Origin: CAWEQW01 sp963811365
GTDB taxonomy: Bacteria > Actinomycetota > Actinomycetes > Propionibacteriales > Nocardioidaceae
DNA length: 64,000 nucleotides
Assembly: GCA_963811365.1 (NCBI GenBank)
Contig: CAWEQW010000015.1
Location: forward strand, 100,182 to 164,181
Reading direction: 5' to 3'
Shown here: positions 45,001 through 60,000 of the stretch, piece after piece
How positions within the stretch are numbered: the stretch's first letter is position 1
Layout of the letters: each line of letters starts with the position of its first letter
Program-made: the position numbers and the translations under genes
The notes under the pieces: model-generated
Seen by the model: the letters and a program-made list of their open reading frames with translations, nothing else
Told to the model about the DNA's origin: nothing
Database searches by the model: none

Positions 45001-48000
45001 GCCGCCGGCGCGGCCGAGACGGTCGCCGGGGCGGCGAGCGCAGCGGTGGCCACCACGGCGCCGAGCACGGTCCCTGTGGCCAGTGACCGCTTCAGAAGTT
45101 TGGTGAACATCGGCTTCCCCCTGCTTGCTGTGGCGCACCCGAGGAAGCCTTGGCAACCCCCCAATGGCGAGACCCGGCCCGGAACCTCGGTCTGCCTTGA
45201 GAACGTTAGGGGACCCGACCCCGCGATGTCTTCCCCCGGTCGACCGGTTCCCACGCCCGTGGCGCGCACGTCCCCGGAGCCAACCCCAGAAGCGCTCCAA
45301 ACCGGACAGGAGGGGTGGAAAGGAATCGCGCCGGCTGTCCCCCGCCCGAGACACAGCAGGCCGGCCCGGCTCGCGTCAGCGGCGAGGGAGCACCGTGTAG
45401 AACTGCGTGTCGGAGCTTGCGCCGAAGCAGCCCTGCCTGGGGTAGTGCGCGGTGACCGAGTAGGTGTGCCGCGCCCTGAGATGCCTGCCGAACCGCACCC
45501 TGGCGGAGCCGTGATGGAGGTGCCTGGTGAACCGCCTGAGCGTCTGCACCTTGAGCGTGACATGGCCCCTCGGCGTGCCGGCCCCGGAGGAGACCCGGAT
45601 GTGCGCGACCGTGACGTGGCCGGGCCGCCCGACGTAGCTGGACAGCCGGAGCCGGGTGACGGTCCGGACGACGCCCTGGTAGCCGCATCCGGGGCGCTGC
45701 GCGGCCGCGACGACCGCCGAGGGGCTTGCGTGGACCGGCTGGGCGGTGGCCGGGGCGCCGAGCCCGGCGATCAGGACGGCCCCGCCGACCACCGTGGCGG
45801 TGGCGACGGGCTTGCGGAGCAGCTTCACGAACATATGAGTCCCCCTAGAGCGTTCGGTGCAGGTCTGCGCTGGCCGGCGAGAACACGACCGCATCGGCAC
45901 ACGCCGACGACCGTCCCGAGAGCTGCCTCGTCCGAACGAGCGTAGGACGAGAGCCGCGCCCACTAGCATTTCCCGAACGAACCCGGGTCCGCCACGCCGG
46001 GCCGGGTCAGAAAAGGGGACGCAGACAGCCCACCGGCTGTCCCCCACCGAGGAGCGGCACCCGCCCGGTGGCCCGTACGGCGTCCGCGTCCACGCCGTCC
46101 TCACCGAGCACGCCGAGCCGCTCGAGCGCCGCGGCCATCAGCACCGGCCGCACCCGCCCCGCGCCGTCGTCGGTCTTCAGGGCCACCGCCCGGCCGTCGC
46201 GCAGCGCGACCGCGTAGCAGGACTCCGCTCCGGCCTTCCCGATCGCCCCGGGTACGGCGCGCAGCAGCGCCGCCTCGTCGCGGGTGGTGCCCGAGGCGTA
46301 CTCGGGGAACTCCCGGATGGCGTCGGCCACCGCGCGCTCGGGGCCCCCCGGGGCGGTCGCCAGGCTGCGGAACGCCCGGGCCAGCCCGACCAGCGACGCC
46401 GAGAGCAGCGGCGCCCCGCAGCCGTCGACCGCGACGGTCCCCACCGGCTCGCCGGTCAGCTCGGCGAACGTCTCGGCGATCCGCACCTGCAGCGGGTGGT
46501 CGGGGTCGCGGTAGGTCGCGGTGTCCCAGCCGTTGGCCACGCAGGTGGCGAGCATCGCGGCGTGCTTGCCCGAGCAGTTCATCGCCAGCGGGGTGCGCGC
46601 GCCACCGGAGCGGATCACCGCCTCGCGCGCGGCGTCGTCGAGCGGGTAGTCCGGCGGGGTCTGGAGGGCCGACTCGTCGAGCCCGGCCCCGGCGAGGATC
46701 TCCCGGACGCCCTCGAGGTGCATCGGCTCCCCGGAGTGCGACGCCGCGGCCAGCGCCAGGAGCCGGCCGTCCAGGGCCAGGCCGGCGCGGAGCATGCCCA
46801 GAGCCTGCAGCGGCTTGTTGCAGGAGCGCGGCAGGATCTGCGAGGAGACGTCGCCGATCGACCAGGTCGGCTCGCCGTCCCGGTCGAGGATCGCCACCGA
46901 CCCGTAGTGGTGACCCTCGACGAACCCGGAGCGGACGATCTCGGCGACGGCGACGGGGGCTGGCATGGCCCAGACGATATGCCCCGTTCCGGCTGCGGCA
47001 GGATGGCCCCCATGCCCGACCCCGTGCCCGACCCCGTGCCGCAGCACTGCCCGACGCCCCGCGAGCTGGACGACCTCGACCTGCTCGTGCACGGCGCGCT
47101 GGCGCCCGGTGACGGCTTCGAGGGCGCCGGTGGGCTGGTCACGCTGCAGGTCCCCCCGGCCGTCGCCGCCCGGGCCGCTGCCGCCGGTGCCGTGGAGCTC
47201 GTCGACCCCGAGGGGGTGCCACTGGCCACGGTCGCGGTGCGGGCGACGTACGACGCCGACGGGCTGACCGGCATCGAGGGTCCGGTGCGGCCGCTCGCGC
47301 ACAACGAGTTCGGCGCCTTCCGGGGCCTGCACCTGACCCCGGCGCAGGTCCGCGAGCGGCACGCCTCCGGCACCGTCACCGTGCCGGTCGCCGGCCCGCT
47401 GACCGGCCAGGACCTCGACACGGTCACCCGCGAGGCCGCCGGGGACCCGGTCCTGCTGCTGGCGCTGACCGGCCACGGGACGCCCGAGCGGCTGTCCGGG
47501 CCCGGGCTGGTCCGCGCGACGCTGGCCGCCGCCCGGCTGCTGCCCGACGCCTCCGTCGTCGCGGTCCCGCTGGCCTCCCGGGGCGACGCGACGGCCGACC
47601 ACGAGCTCGGCGCGCGGGTCGTCGCGGCGTACGCGCCCGGCCGGGTCGTCGGCGTGACCGGCCGGGGCGAGCTTCCCGACGAGGTCGCGCGGGTCGTCGA
47701 CCGCGAGCGGCCCGGCCCGGCGGAGCAGGGGCTCGTGGTGTTCTTCACCGGCCTGTCCGGCAGCGGCAAGTCGACGCTGGCCCGGGCGCTGCACGACGTG
47801 GTCCTGGAGTCCGGCGAGCGGACCGTGACGAGCCTGGACGGCGACGTCGTACGCCGGAACCTCTCGGCGGGGCTGACCTTCTCCAAGGAGGACCGGGAGA
47901 CGAACATCCGGCGGATCGGCTGGGTGGCGGCCGAGATCAGCCGGCACGGCGGCGTGGCGATCTGCTCGCCCATCGCCCCGTTCGACGCCACCCGCAGGCA

Positions 48001-51000
48001 GGTCCGCGCCATGGTCGAGGAGGCGGGAGGCGCGTTCGTCCTGGTGCACGTCGCCACCCCGCTCGAGGAGTGCGAGCGCCGGGACCGCAAGGGGCTCTAC
48101 GCGCGGGCCCGCCGGGGCGAGATCCCCGAGTTCACGGGCATCTCCTCGCCGTACGAGGAGCCGGACGACGCCGCGGTGCGCGTGGACACCACCGGCCGGA
48201 GCATCCCCGACGCGTTGGCGGACGTCCTGAGCGCGCTGCACGAGGCGGGGTATCTTTCGAGCGCCACCACCTCTGGCGCGGCCCGGGAGCATGCATGAGT
48301 GACCTCTTCACGACGACGGCCCTGTCGATCGTCGTGGCCGGCTTCGTCGTCGGGGTCGTGGTCGGGCTGACCGGCATGGGCGGCGGCGCCCTGATGACGC
48401 CCGCGCTGATCTTCCTCGGCGTCGGCGGGGCGGCGACCGTGGTGACCGCCGACCTGACCGCCGCGGCGGTGTACAAGTCCGGCGGCGCGCTGGTGCACTG
48501 GCGGGGCGGGTCGCCCAACCTCACGCTGGCCAAGTGGCTGATCATCGGCTCGGTCCCGTTCGCATTGCTGGGGCCCTACCTCGTGCACTGGACGGTCGGC
48601 GGGGACCCCGCCATGCTCGACCAGGTCCTCAAGGAGGCCATCGGCTTCGCCCTGCTGTTCGCGGCGGCGACGTACGCGCTGCGGCTCTACGTGCAGCTGC
48701 GCCGGCGCACCCGGGGCCTGGGCGACGGTCCGGTCGAGCCGGTGATCCGGCCGCTCCCGACGATCCTGATCGGCGCCACGGGCGGGCTGCTCGTCGGCGT
48801 GACGTCGGTGGGCTCCGGCTCGGTCATCATGGTCGTCGCTGCTGATGCTCTACCCGATGCTCAGCGCCGTGAAGCTGGTCGGCACCGACCTGGTGCAGGC
48901 CGTGCCGCTGGTGCTGGCCGCGGCGATCTCCAACATCGTCGTCAACGGCCTCGACATGTCGATCGTCATCCCGCTGATCGTGGGCTCGGTCCCCGGGTCG
49001 ATCATCGGCAGCCGGGTCGCCCCCCGGGTCCCGCAGTCGGTGATCCGGCGCGGCATCGTGGTCGTCCTGACGATGTCCGGGCTCGCGCTCCTCGACAAGG
49101 CCGGGTGGGCTCCGCTGGGCTCCGGGGAGGACCAGACGCACCCCGTGCTGATCTTCGTGATCGGCATCGCGCTGATCGCGGCGGTCTCGCTCGTGTGGGC
49201 GCTGCTGCGCCGCAAGGAGGGGCTTCCGATGTTCGGGAACCCGACCGTGGCGGAGATCGAGTCCTCGATGCACCGCGACACCGGCCGGCCGGCGAGTCGC
49301 ACGAAGAGCCGGCCGAAGAGCCGGCCCGAGAACCGGTCCCGAGAGCCGGCCCGAGAGCGAGCCGGCGAGCGAGCCGGGACCCGCGGCCCCCACCGAGGGG
49401 CCCTGAGCCGCCTTCCGGGCCGCGCCCGACCTCCTCACGTCCGTCTGGTGAAGCGGCTCACGTCCGTCTGGTGAAGCGGATGGTGCCGTCGGGGTGCTGG
49501 TGCATGTCGTAGTCGGGGTCGTGGGCCCTGTGGTGGTGCCACGAACACAACAGCCGCCCGTCGTTCAGGTTCGTCGGGGCGCCGGCGGCCCAGGTGCCGT
49601 TGTCGTGGTGGGTCTCGCACCAGGCGGCGGGCCTGTCACAGCCGTGGGCGGTGCACTGCTGGTCCCGCAGGGTCAACGCGAGGCGTTGGGTCTTGGAGTG
49701 CAGCCGGGAGCGGCGGCCGAGGTCGAGGACCGCCGACGCGCCGCCGAGGACGGCGGGGATCACCCCCGCGGTGCAGGCGAGCCGGCGGGCCTCGCCGGCC
49801 GAGATCCGGCCGCCCGTGTCGAGGGTGGCGACCCCGGCCGCGTTCAGGCGGTCTTGTAGCTGGGTGAGGGTCATCGTGACCACCACGGTGGCGCCGGCGC
49901 CCGAGACTGGGGGGAGGTCCTTGTCGGCGAGGCGTTCGAGCAGCTCGCAGAACCCGATCCCAGCCACCTCCGGCCGGGTCAGCCGCACCCGCGCGACCAC
50001 CCCGCCCTGGGCGTCGGCATGGCGTCGGCCGGGCGTCGGCATGGGCGTCGGCATGGTCGTCGGCATCGGCGGCACCGTCGCCGGCAGCCGTCTCGGCCTC
50101 CCGGTCCTGCTTCTCGGCCAGCGCCCGGTCGTAGGGAGAGTCGCCGGCCGCGGTGAGGGCGGCCCGGCGGCGGGGACTGGTGATCGCCCACAGTGCCTTG
50201 CGGAGGATCGCGGCGTGCAGGTCGGGCAGCACCATCCGGCCGGCGTGGGTGCCGTCGTGGTTGTCGACCAGCTCCAGAAAGCAGCGCCTGCGCGCCCGGC
50301 GTTCCTCCGCCGCCAGCCGGCGGCCCTCGAGCTCCTCGGCGTGGGCGGGGTCGAGGACCTCCAGCAGATGCCGACCCGCCACCGCCAGCGCCTTGGCATC
50401 AAGGGTGGCGGCGGCCGCGATCAGGTGCGCCTCCCCGCGGTCCCGCAGCTCCGGCCCGGCCGAGCCGGGCAGCGCATCGACGGCGGTGGTGATGGCGGCG
50501 GCTTGGGCGGGGTCGACCCGGCCGGCCGCGAGCGCGGCCGCCGACAACGGGTGAGCGTCCAGCTGTTCGGCGAGCCGCAGGTCGGCGACTGCGGTGCGGT
50601 GCGGGACCCGGGCCGTCTCCCGCCACCACACCGTCGTCGAGGACGCGGCCGTCTCCGCGGCCAGATCCAGGGCGTCCGCCTCGGCGAGCAGCCGAGCCTG
50701 CATCGCCGCCAACCGCGCCTGCCCCCGATGCAGCCCCAGCAGCGCTGTCGTGCGTTCGGCCGGCGTCAACGACGACGTGGGCGCCTCCACCACCTCGTCC
50801 ATCACCTCGTGCAACCGCTGCACGAACCAGGCCACACCCCCAGGCGCCGGGGGAGCCGGAGCCGCAGGCCCGGCGCCAGGCTCGGGCGCAGCCGACTCTG
50901 ACGGCTCCCCTGCGGGGCCGCCCGACGGGTCGGGGTCCTGACTCATACCGCCACGCTAGGGAACGGCAACCCCTTCACCGAGCGCACATCTTCGACCGGT

Positions 51001-54000
51001 GGACAACCACCCGGAACCTCGCGCCTGTGGACGGAAACTGGCACGTGACACCGCCGAACTGCCCTCGATACACCGATCCACGGGGCTGACGGCTCCCCCC
51101 GGCTCCCCACGCTGACGCCGCGGCGTGATCGCGGGGACGACGGCCGGCGTGGCGGGGTGCGTCGGGATCCCGGCCGGACGCGACGCTAGGGCGTCAGCCC
51201 TGCTGATGTGCGTCGACCAGCCGCGGTCGGGGGGGCCGAGTGGCCAACGACGTGCCGGTCTCGGTCACGCGGGGATCGAACCCCCTACGGGCCCTGCCGG
51301 CTCCCCGAGAAGATCGTCCCGCTGCTCGTCACCGACCTGCTCGACGGCCTTCGCGTCCCGCCGTACGGCGACGGGCGCAACACCGGCCACCCGAAGGACC
51401 AGCCCGACCCGGCGGCTGGAGCGAGGAGGCCTAGCCTCGCAGCGAGGCGATGAACCGCCCGGTCGCCTCGAGCTCGGGCAGCATCCGGCCGCGTGCGCGT
51501 CGGCGAGCGTGGGCGCCGCCTCGTCCTTGGGCGACAGGACCGGCTCGAGCGAGCGTCCGTGGCGGTCCCGGGTCGGCCACTCGATGGCGAGGTCCCTGTC
51601 GAAGGGGTGGACGCTGTGCTCCCGCCCCGGGGCGTACGGCGCCGAGCAGAGGTACAGCGCGGTGGTGGCGTCCTCGAGCGCCATGAACGCGTGGCCGAGC
51701 CCCTCGCCGAGGTAGACCGCGTCGTGGTCGCTCGGCGTCGAGCTGCACCCCGTCCCACTGGCCGAACGTCGGCGAGCCGGTGCGGAGGTCGACGACCACG
51801 TCGAGACAGCGACCCGGACGCGCAGGTGACGTACTTCGCCTGGCCGGGAGGCACGTCCGCGTAGTGGATGCCGCGCACCACCGCGGCCGCGGACACCGAG
51901 CAGTTGGCCTGGGCGAGGTCGAAGCGGTGACCGGTGGCCTCGGCGAACCGGTCGGCGCGGAACCACTCGGCGAACGCGCCGCGGTGGTCGCGGTGCACGT
52001 CGGGCCGCACCTCGAAGGCTCCCTCGATCGTCAGCGGCAGCACTCTCACGCTCAGTGCAGGCTACGGACCGACGGGCGGCCGGAGCAGGCGAAACGGAGG
52101 TGACGCGTGTGCGGTGGCTGGTGACCGGCGCGGGCGGCATGCTCGGCACGGACGCCGTGCCGCTGCTGCGCGAGCGCGCGGCAGGAGGTCACCGCGCTGG
52201 ACCGCGCGGACGCTCGACCTGACTCTCCGGCGACGCGGTGACCCGCGCGGTCGCCGGCCACGACGTCGTGGTCAACTGCGCGGCCTGGACGGCGGTCGAC
52301 GACGCGGAGAGCGGACGAGGACGCGGCCTTCGCGGTCAACGCCAGGGTGCCGGCGATGCTGGCGGCGGCGGCCGCGCGCGCACGGCGCCTGGCTGGTGCA
52401 GGTCAGCACCGACTACGTCTTCGACGGCGCCGCGCGCACGCCGTACCCCGAGGACGCCCCGCTCGCGCCGCGGTCGCGCGTACGGGCGGACCAAGGCCGC
52501 CGGGCGAGTGGGCGGTGCGCGAGGCGCTGCCCGACCGGCACCTCGTGGTGCGCACCGCCTGGCTGTACGGCGCGCACGGCCGCTGCTTCCCGCGGACCAT
52601 CGCCGCGCTCGCCGCCGAGCGGCGGCGAGCCTCGACGTCGTCGACGACCAGGTCGGCCAGCCGACGTGGACCCGGGACGTGGCCGACCTGGTGCAGCGCC
52701 TGGTGGCGCGCCGGCGTCGCCCGCGGGGACCTACCACGCGACGTCGGCCGGCCGGATGCATCTGGTTCGAGCTTGCCCGCGCGGTGGTCGCCGCGGCCGG
52801 CCTCGACCCGGGCATCGTGCGCCGACGACCACCGTCGCCTCCGGCGCGGCCCGCGCCCCGCCCGGCGTACTCCGTGCTCGGCCACGCCGCTCTCGACCGC
52901 CGGGGGTCGAGCCGATCGGCCCGTGGCGCGAGCGCGGTGGCGCGCGGCAGCCCGGTCGGTGCTCGGAGGCTCGGTCTGCTGCCCGTCGAGCAGGCGCAGC
53001 AGGTAGGCGCCGTAGCCGGACTTGCGCAGCGGCTCCGCCCGCTCCCGCAGCTCGTCGTCGGTGAGGAAGCCCTGCCGCCAGGCGACCTCCTCCGGCGCGC
53101 CGATCTTGAGGCCCTGCCGCTGCCTCGACGGTCCGGACGAAGTTGCTGGCGTCGTTGAGCGAGTCGAAGGTGCCGGTGTCGAGCCAGGCGGTGCCTCGCT
53201 CGAGGACCTCGACCTGGAGCCTGCCCTGCTCGAGGTAGTGCCGGTTGACGTCGGTGATCTCGTACTCGCCGCGCGCCGAGGGGCGCAGCGTCCGGGCGAT
53301 CGCGACGACGTCGTTGTCGTAGAAGTACAGGCCCGGGATCGCGAAGCTGCTGCGCGGCTTGGCCGGCTTCTCCTCGAGCGACTGCGCCCGGCCCTGCTCG
53401 TCGAACTCCACGACGCCGTACGCCGTGGGGTCCGCGACCCGGTAGGCGAAGATCGCGGCGCCGTCGAGGTCGCCGAACCGGGCGAGCTTCCGGCCGAAGC
53501 CGGGGCCGTAGAAGACGTTGTCGCCCGAGCACCAGCGCGCAGGAGCCGTCGCCGATGAAGTCGGCGCCGATGACGAAGGCCTGGGCGAGCCCGTCGGGCG
53601 AGGCCTGCTCGGCGTAGGTGAGGTGGACGCCGTACTGCGAGCCGTCACCCAGCAGCCGGTGGAAGCCCGCGGCGTCGTGCGGCGTGGTGATGACCAGGAT
53701 GTCCTGGATGCCGGCGAGCATCAGCGTCGAGAGCGGGTAGTAGATCATCGGCTTGTCGTAGACCGGGACCAGCTGCTTGCTGATCGCCGAGGGTGATCGG
53801 GTGCAGCCGGGTGCCGGAGCCGCCGGCGAGGATGATGCCGCGGCGTCGACCGGGTGGTGTGGTCATCGCTGTCCCGTCTCTTTGGCGGTCGTCGACCCCT
53901 TCCACATGAGATAGTGCCGTCCACGGGGCCTCTTCTGCGGCCGAATCACCGGGGAGGTCACCGAGCGATGCGTCTGCTGGTCACCGGCGGCGCCGGTTTC

Positions 54001-57000
54001 ATCGGGTCGCACTACGTGCGCACGGTGCTGAACGGCGCCTGGGACCTGCCGGAGCCCACCGAGGTCACCGTGCTCGACGCGCTGACCTACGCCGGCAACC
54101 GGGCCAACCTCGCCCCGGTCGAGGACGACCCGCGGCTGCGCTTCGTGCACGGCGACATCCGCGACGCCGCGCTCGTCGACGACCTGGTCGCGGACGCCGA
54201 CGCCGTCGTCCACTTCGCGGCCGAGTCCCACGTCGACCGGTCCATCGCGCACGCCGCCGAGTTCGTCACCACCAACGTCGTCGGCACGCAGACGCTGCTC
54301 GACAGCGCGCGGCGGCAGGGTGTCGACCGCTTCGTGCACGTGTCCACCGACGAGGTCTACGGCTCGATCCGCACCGGCTCGTGGACCGAGGACGAGCCGC
54401 TGCTGCCGAACTCGCCGTACTCCGCCTCGAAGGCCTCCTCGGACCTCCTGGCCCGGGCCTACCACCGCACGCACGGCGTGCCGGTCTCGATCACCCGCTG
54501 CTCGAACAACTACGGCCCGTACCAGTACCCCGAGAAGGTCATCCCGCTGTTCGTGACCAACCTCGTCGACGGCCTCCCGGTCCCGCTGTACGGCGAGGGG
54601 CAGAACGTGCGGGACTGGCTGCACGTGGACGACCACTGCCGGGGCATCCACCTCGTCCTGACCAGGGGCCGCGCGGGCGAGGTCTACAACATCGGCGGCG
54701 GCACCGAGCTGACCAACGCCGAGCTCACCGACCTCCTGCTCAAGGCCACCGGCGAGACCTGGGACCGGGTGCAGCGGGTGCCGGACCGGCTGGGCCACGA
54801 CCTGCGCTACAGCGTCGACATCACCAAGATCCGGCGCGAGCTCGGCTACGTCCCGCGGGTGCCCTTCGAGGAGGGCCTCGCCGAGACGGTGGCGTGGTAC
54901 CGGACGCACCGGGCGTGGTGGGAGCCGCTCAAGCGGGCGTGAGCCGTTACCGGCGCCCGAGCGCCCGGTAGGACCAGCCGGCGTCGCGCCAGGCGTCCGG
55001 ATCGAGGCAGTTTCGACCGTCCAGGACCCGGGGCACGGCGACGTGCCGCTTCATCTCGTGGGGATCCAGCGCGACGTACTCCGGCCACTCGGTCAGCAGC
55101 AGGACCAGCTCGGCTCCCCGCACCGCGTCGTTGACGTCGGCGGCGAAGCTGAGGTCGGGCCACTTCTTGCGCGCGTTGTCGATGGCCCGGGGGTCGGTGA
55201 CGGTCACGTGACGCGCCCTGGAGCTGCATCTGCGCGGCCACGTTGAGCGCCGGCGAGTCGCGGACGTCGTCGCTGAAGGGCTTGAACGCCGCGCCGAGCA
55301 GCGCCACCTTGCGGCCCACGATGGAGCCTCCGCACTCCTCGCGGGCGAGGTCGACCATCCGGACGCGGCGCCGCATGTTGATCGAGTCGACCTCCCTGAG
55401 GAAGGTCAGCGCCTGGTCGGCGCCGAGCTCGCCGGCGCGGGCCATGAAGGCGCGGATGTCCTTGGGGAGACACCCGCCTCCGAACCCGAGGCCGGCGTTC
55501 AGGAAGCGGCGGCCGATCCGCTCGTCCATGCCGATGGCGTCCGCGAGCCGGGTCACGTCGGCTCCGGTGGCCTCGCACAGCTCCGCCATCGCGTTGATGA
55601 ACGAGATCTTCGTCGCGAGGAACGAGTTGGCGGCCACCTTGACGAGCTGGGCGGTGGCCAGGTCGGTGACGATCTTGGGAGCTCCACCGTCCAGGGCCGA
55701 GGCGTAGACCGAGTCCAACGCGGAGATCGCGCCGTCCGACGAGGACGACGGCGTGACGCCGTACACGATCCGGTCGGGACGCAGGGTGTCGTCGATCGCG
55801 TGGCCCTCCCGGAGGAACTCCGGGTTCCAGATCAGCGTCGCGTCCGGCTGCGCCGCCCTGACGCGCTCCTGAAGCCGCTCCGCGGTACCGACGGGCACGG
55901 TGGACTTGCCGACGACCACGTCACCCGGGCGCAGGTGCGGCAGCAGGCTGTCGACCGCCGCGTCGACGTACCGGAGGTCGGCGGCGTTCTCCCCCTGCCT
56001 CTGGGGAGTGCCCACGCAGATGAAGTGGACGTCGGCCCCGCCCGACTGGGCCGGGTCGGAGGAGAAGCGCAGCCGTCCCGTCTCGAGCGCGTCGGCGAGC
56101 AGCTCGCCGAGGCCCGGCTCGAAGAACGGCGGCTCGCCCCGGGAGAGGGTGGCCACGCTGTTCCTCCGACCACGTCGATGCCGACGACGTCGTGACCGAG
56201 GCTGGCCATGCAGGCCGCGTGAACAGCGCCCAGATAGCCGCAACCGATGACCGAGACCCCCACCGCGCCAGTCTAGACAGCCGGGGCCGGCCGGTGTCAC
56301 ACCACTCGGTCCGGCTCACACTCGGCCGACATGAGCAATCTCTACCGAGTAGGTACGATGACGGCTGCTCCCGACGAGAGGTCTGCCCCCCAGATGACCG
56401 ACACCCATGCGGACTACCGCCTCAGCCAGCTCGACGAGCTGGAGGCGGAGTCGATCCACATCTTCCGCGAGGTCGCGGCCGAGTTCGAGAAGCCCGTGCT
56501 GATGTTCTCCGGGGGCAAGGACTCCATCGTCATGATGCGGCTGGCCGAGAAGGCGTTCTACCCGGCCAAGATCCCGTTCCCCGTGCTGCAGGTCGACACG
56601 GGCTACGACTTCCCCGAGGTGCTCGCCACCCGCACCAACTGGGTCAACCGGCTCGGCGTCCGGCTGATCGTCGCCTCCGTCGAGAAGGCGATCGCCGACG
56701 GCGTGGTCGTCGACGACGGCAAGACCAGCCGCAACCGGCTCCAGATCGGGACGCTCCTGAACGTCATCGAGGAGAACGGCTTCACCGCCGCCTTCGGCGG
56801 TGGGCGTCGCGACGAGGAGAAGGCCCGCGCGAAGGAGCGCGTCTACTCCCACCGCGACGACTTCGGCCAGTGGGACCCGAAAATGCAGCGCCCCGAGCTG
56901 TGGTCGCTCTACAACGGCCGGATCCACGGCGGCGAGCACATGCGGATCTTCCCGCTCTCGAACTGGACCGAGCTCGACATCTGGCACTACATCGGCCGGG

Positions 57001-60000
57001 AGCGCATCGAGATCCCGTCGATCTACTTCGCGCACGCCCGCCGGGTGTTCAGGCGCGACGGCATGTGGCTCTCGGAGAGCGAGCACAACCCGCTGAAGAG
57101 CGGTGAGAGCGTCGAGGAGCGCGTCGTACGGTTCCGGACCGTCGGCGACCTCACCCTCACCGGCTGCGTGGAGTCCACCGCCGGGACCATCGACGAGATC
57201 ATCGAGGAGGTCGCCATCGCCCGGGTCACCGAGCGGGGCGCCACCCGTGGCGACGACCGCTTCTCCGAAGCAGCCATGGAAGACCGCAAGAAGGAAGGCT
57301 ACTTCTGATGGACCTGCTCCGTTTCGCCACCGCCGGGTCGGTCGACGACGGCAAGTCGACGCTGATCGGGCGGCTGCTCCTGGACTCGAAGGCGATCTTC
57401 GAGGACCAGCTCGAGGCGGTCGAGGCCACGTCGCAGTCCCGCGGCTACGACTACACCGACCTGGCGCTGCTGACCGACGGGCTGCGGTCCGAGCGGGAGC
57501 AGGGCATCACCATCGACGTGGCCTACCGCTACTTCGCGACGCCCGAGCGCAAGTTCATCATCGCCGACACCCCGGGCCACGTGCAGTACACCCGCAACAT
57601 GGTCACCGGCGCCTCGACCGCCGACCTCGGCCTGGTGCTGGTGGACGCCCGGCAGGGGCTCACCGAGCAGTCCCGCCGCCACGCCGTGATCCTGTCGCTG
57701 CTGCGGGTCCCGCACCTCGTGCTGGCGATCAACAAGATGGACCTCGTCGACTACGACCAGGCGATCTACGACGAGATCCACCGGGAGTTCACGTCGTTCG
57801 CGACCAAGCTGAACATCCCCGACCTGACGATCATCCCGATCTCGGCGCTCAAGGGCGACAACGTCGTCACGCGCTCCGAGCACATGCCGTGGTACGACGG
57901 CCCCTCGCTCATGCACCACCTCGAGCACGTCCACGTCGCGTCCGACCGCGACCTCGTCGACGCCCGGTTCCCGGTGCAGTACGTCATCCGGCCGAAGTCG
58001 GACGAGTTCCACGACTACCGCGGCTACGCCGGGCAGGTCGCCGGAGGCGTCCTGAAGCCGGGTGACGAGGTGCTCGTCCTGCCGAGCGGCATGACCAGCA
58101 GGATCGCGGGCATCGACCTCTTCGACAAGGAGATCGACGAGGCCTACCCGCCGATGTCGGTCACCGTCCGCCTCGAGGACGACGTCGACGTCTCCCGCGG
58201 GGACATGATCTGCCGGCCGCAGAACGCCCCCAAGCCCAGCCAGGACATCGACGCGATGATCTGCTGGATGACCAACGAGCCGCTGCGTCCGCGCCAGAAG
58301 CTCGCGATCAAGCACACCACCCGCACCGGTCGGGCGCTGGTCAAGGACATCCAGTACCGGCTCGACGTGAACACGCTGCACCGCGACCAGGAGACCAAGG
58401 AGCTCGGGCTCAACGAGATCGGCCGCGTGCAGCTGCGCACGACCCTCCCGCTGCTGTGCGACCCCTACGTCAAGAACCGCACCACGGGCTCGTTCATCCT
58501 GATCGACGAGGCGACCGGCGTGACCGTGGGCGGCGGGATGATCAACACCGCCTCCTGACCGTGTGGCGACTGGAGAACCCCACGCGTGGCTACGCGTGGG
58601 GTTCGCGCACCCACATCCGAAGACTCTGCGGGCTCCCGGTGACCGGTGACCCGGTCGCCGAGATGTGGATGGGCGCGCACCGGGCCGACCCGTCGCTGCT
58701 GGAGGACGGCAGCCGGCTCGACGACGTGATCCGCGCCGCGGCGCCGACCCTTCTGGGGCCCGAGACCCGGCAGGCGTTCGGGGACCGGCTGCCGTTCCTG
58801 ATGAAGCTGCTCGCGGCGGCGGAGCCGCTGTCCCTCCAGGTGCACCCGACCAGCGAGCGGGCCCGCATCCGGTTCGCCGAGCAGGAGGCGGCCGGGATTC
58901 CGCTGGCCGCCCCGGAGCGGAGCTACCCGGACCCGTCGCACAAGCCTGAGCTGATCTACGCCCTCACCCGGTTCGAGGGGATGGCCGGCTTCCGGGACAC
59001 CGCCAAGACCGCCGCAGATCCTGCGGAGCTGCGGCTGCCGTGGCTCGACGAGGTCGCGGACGAGCTGGACGGCACCGGACGCCGTTCCAGACCCTGCACG
59101 GCGATCGTCACCCGAGATGCTGGCCGCTGCCGGCCCCGGCCTCGAGACGCGGCTGCGAGAGCTGCGCGACGCGGCGGAGCGCGCGGAGCGCCGCTCGCAT
59201 GCCCCGCACGCCCGGGTCGGCGATCCCGAGAAGCGGGCCGAGCCGCTGGTGCGGCGGCGCGCGCTCGACGCCAGCAGCGTCGAGCGCGAGAGCATCCGCG
59301 TCTTCGCCCAGACGCTGGCCCTGGTCGACCGCTACCCGACCGACCCGGGCGTCCTCGTCACGCTGCTGCTCAACCACGTCGTGCTCGCGGCCGGGGAGGC
59401 GATGTTCATCGACGCCGGCGTCATCCACGCCTACACCTCGGGCTTCGGCGTGGAGATCATGGCGGCCTCCGACAACGTGCTCCGCGCGGGGCTGACGCCG
59501 AAGCACGTCGACATCCCCGAGCTGCTGCAGATCACCAACTTCACCCCGACGCCGCCGCCGCGCTGGGAGCCGACACTGCTGGGCGAGGAAGACCTCCTCC
59601 TCGTGCCGCCGGCCGACGAGTTCGAGCTCGCCGTGCTGCGGGTCCGCGACGCGGTCAAGACCCTCCCGGGCGGCGGGCCGGCCATCGCGCTCTGAGTCGA
59701 CGGCCACGTCAGGCCGGGACGCCCCGCGGCGCCGAGGCGCTGGCGCCGGGCCAGGCCGTGTTCATCGGCGCCGACGAGGGCGCCGTGACACTGTCCGGAA
59801 GAGGGCGGGTGGCGGTCGCGACTCCTCGGCGTGACCGCTGATCGCTACTGTCGCAGCGCGCCGTGTGCTCGCGGTACCACGCCACCGTGGACTCGAGACC
59901 CTCGCGCAGCCCGATCCGCGCCGTCCACCCGGCGTCCGCCAGCTTGCTGACGTCGAGCAGCTTCTGCGGGGTGCCGTCGGGCTTGCTGGTGTCCCAGGTG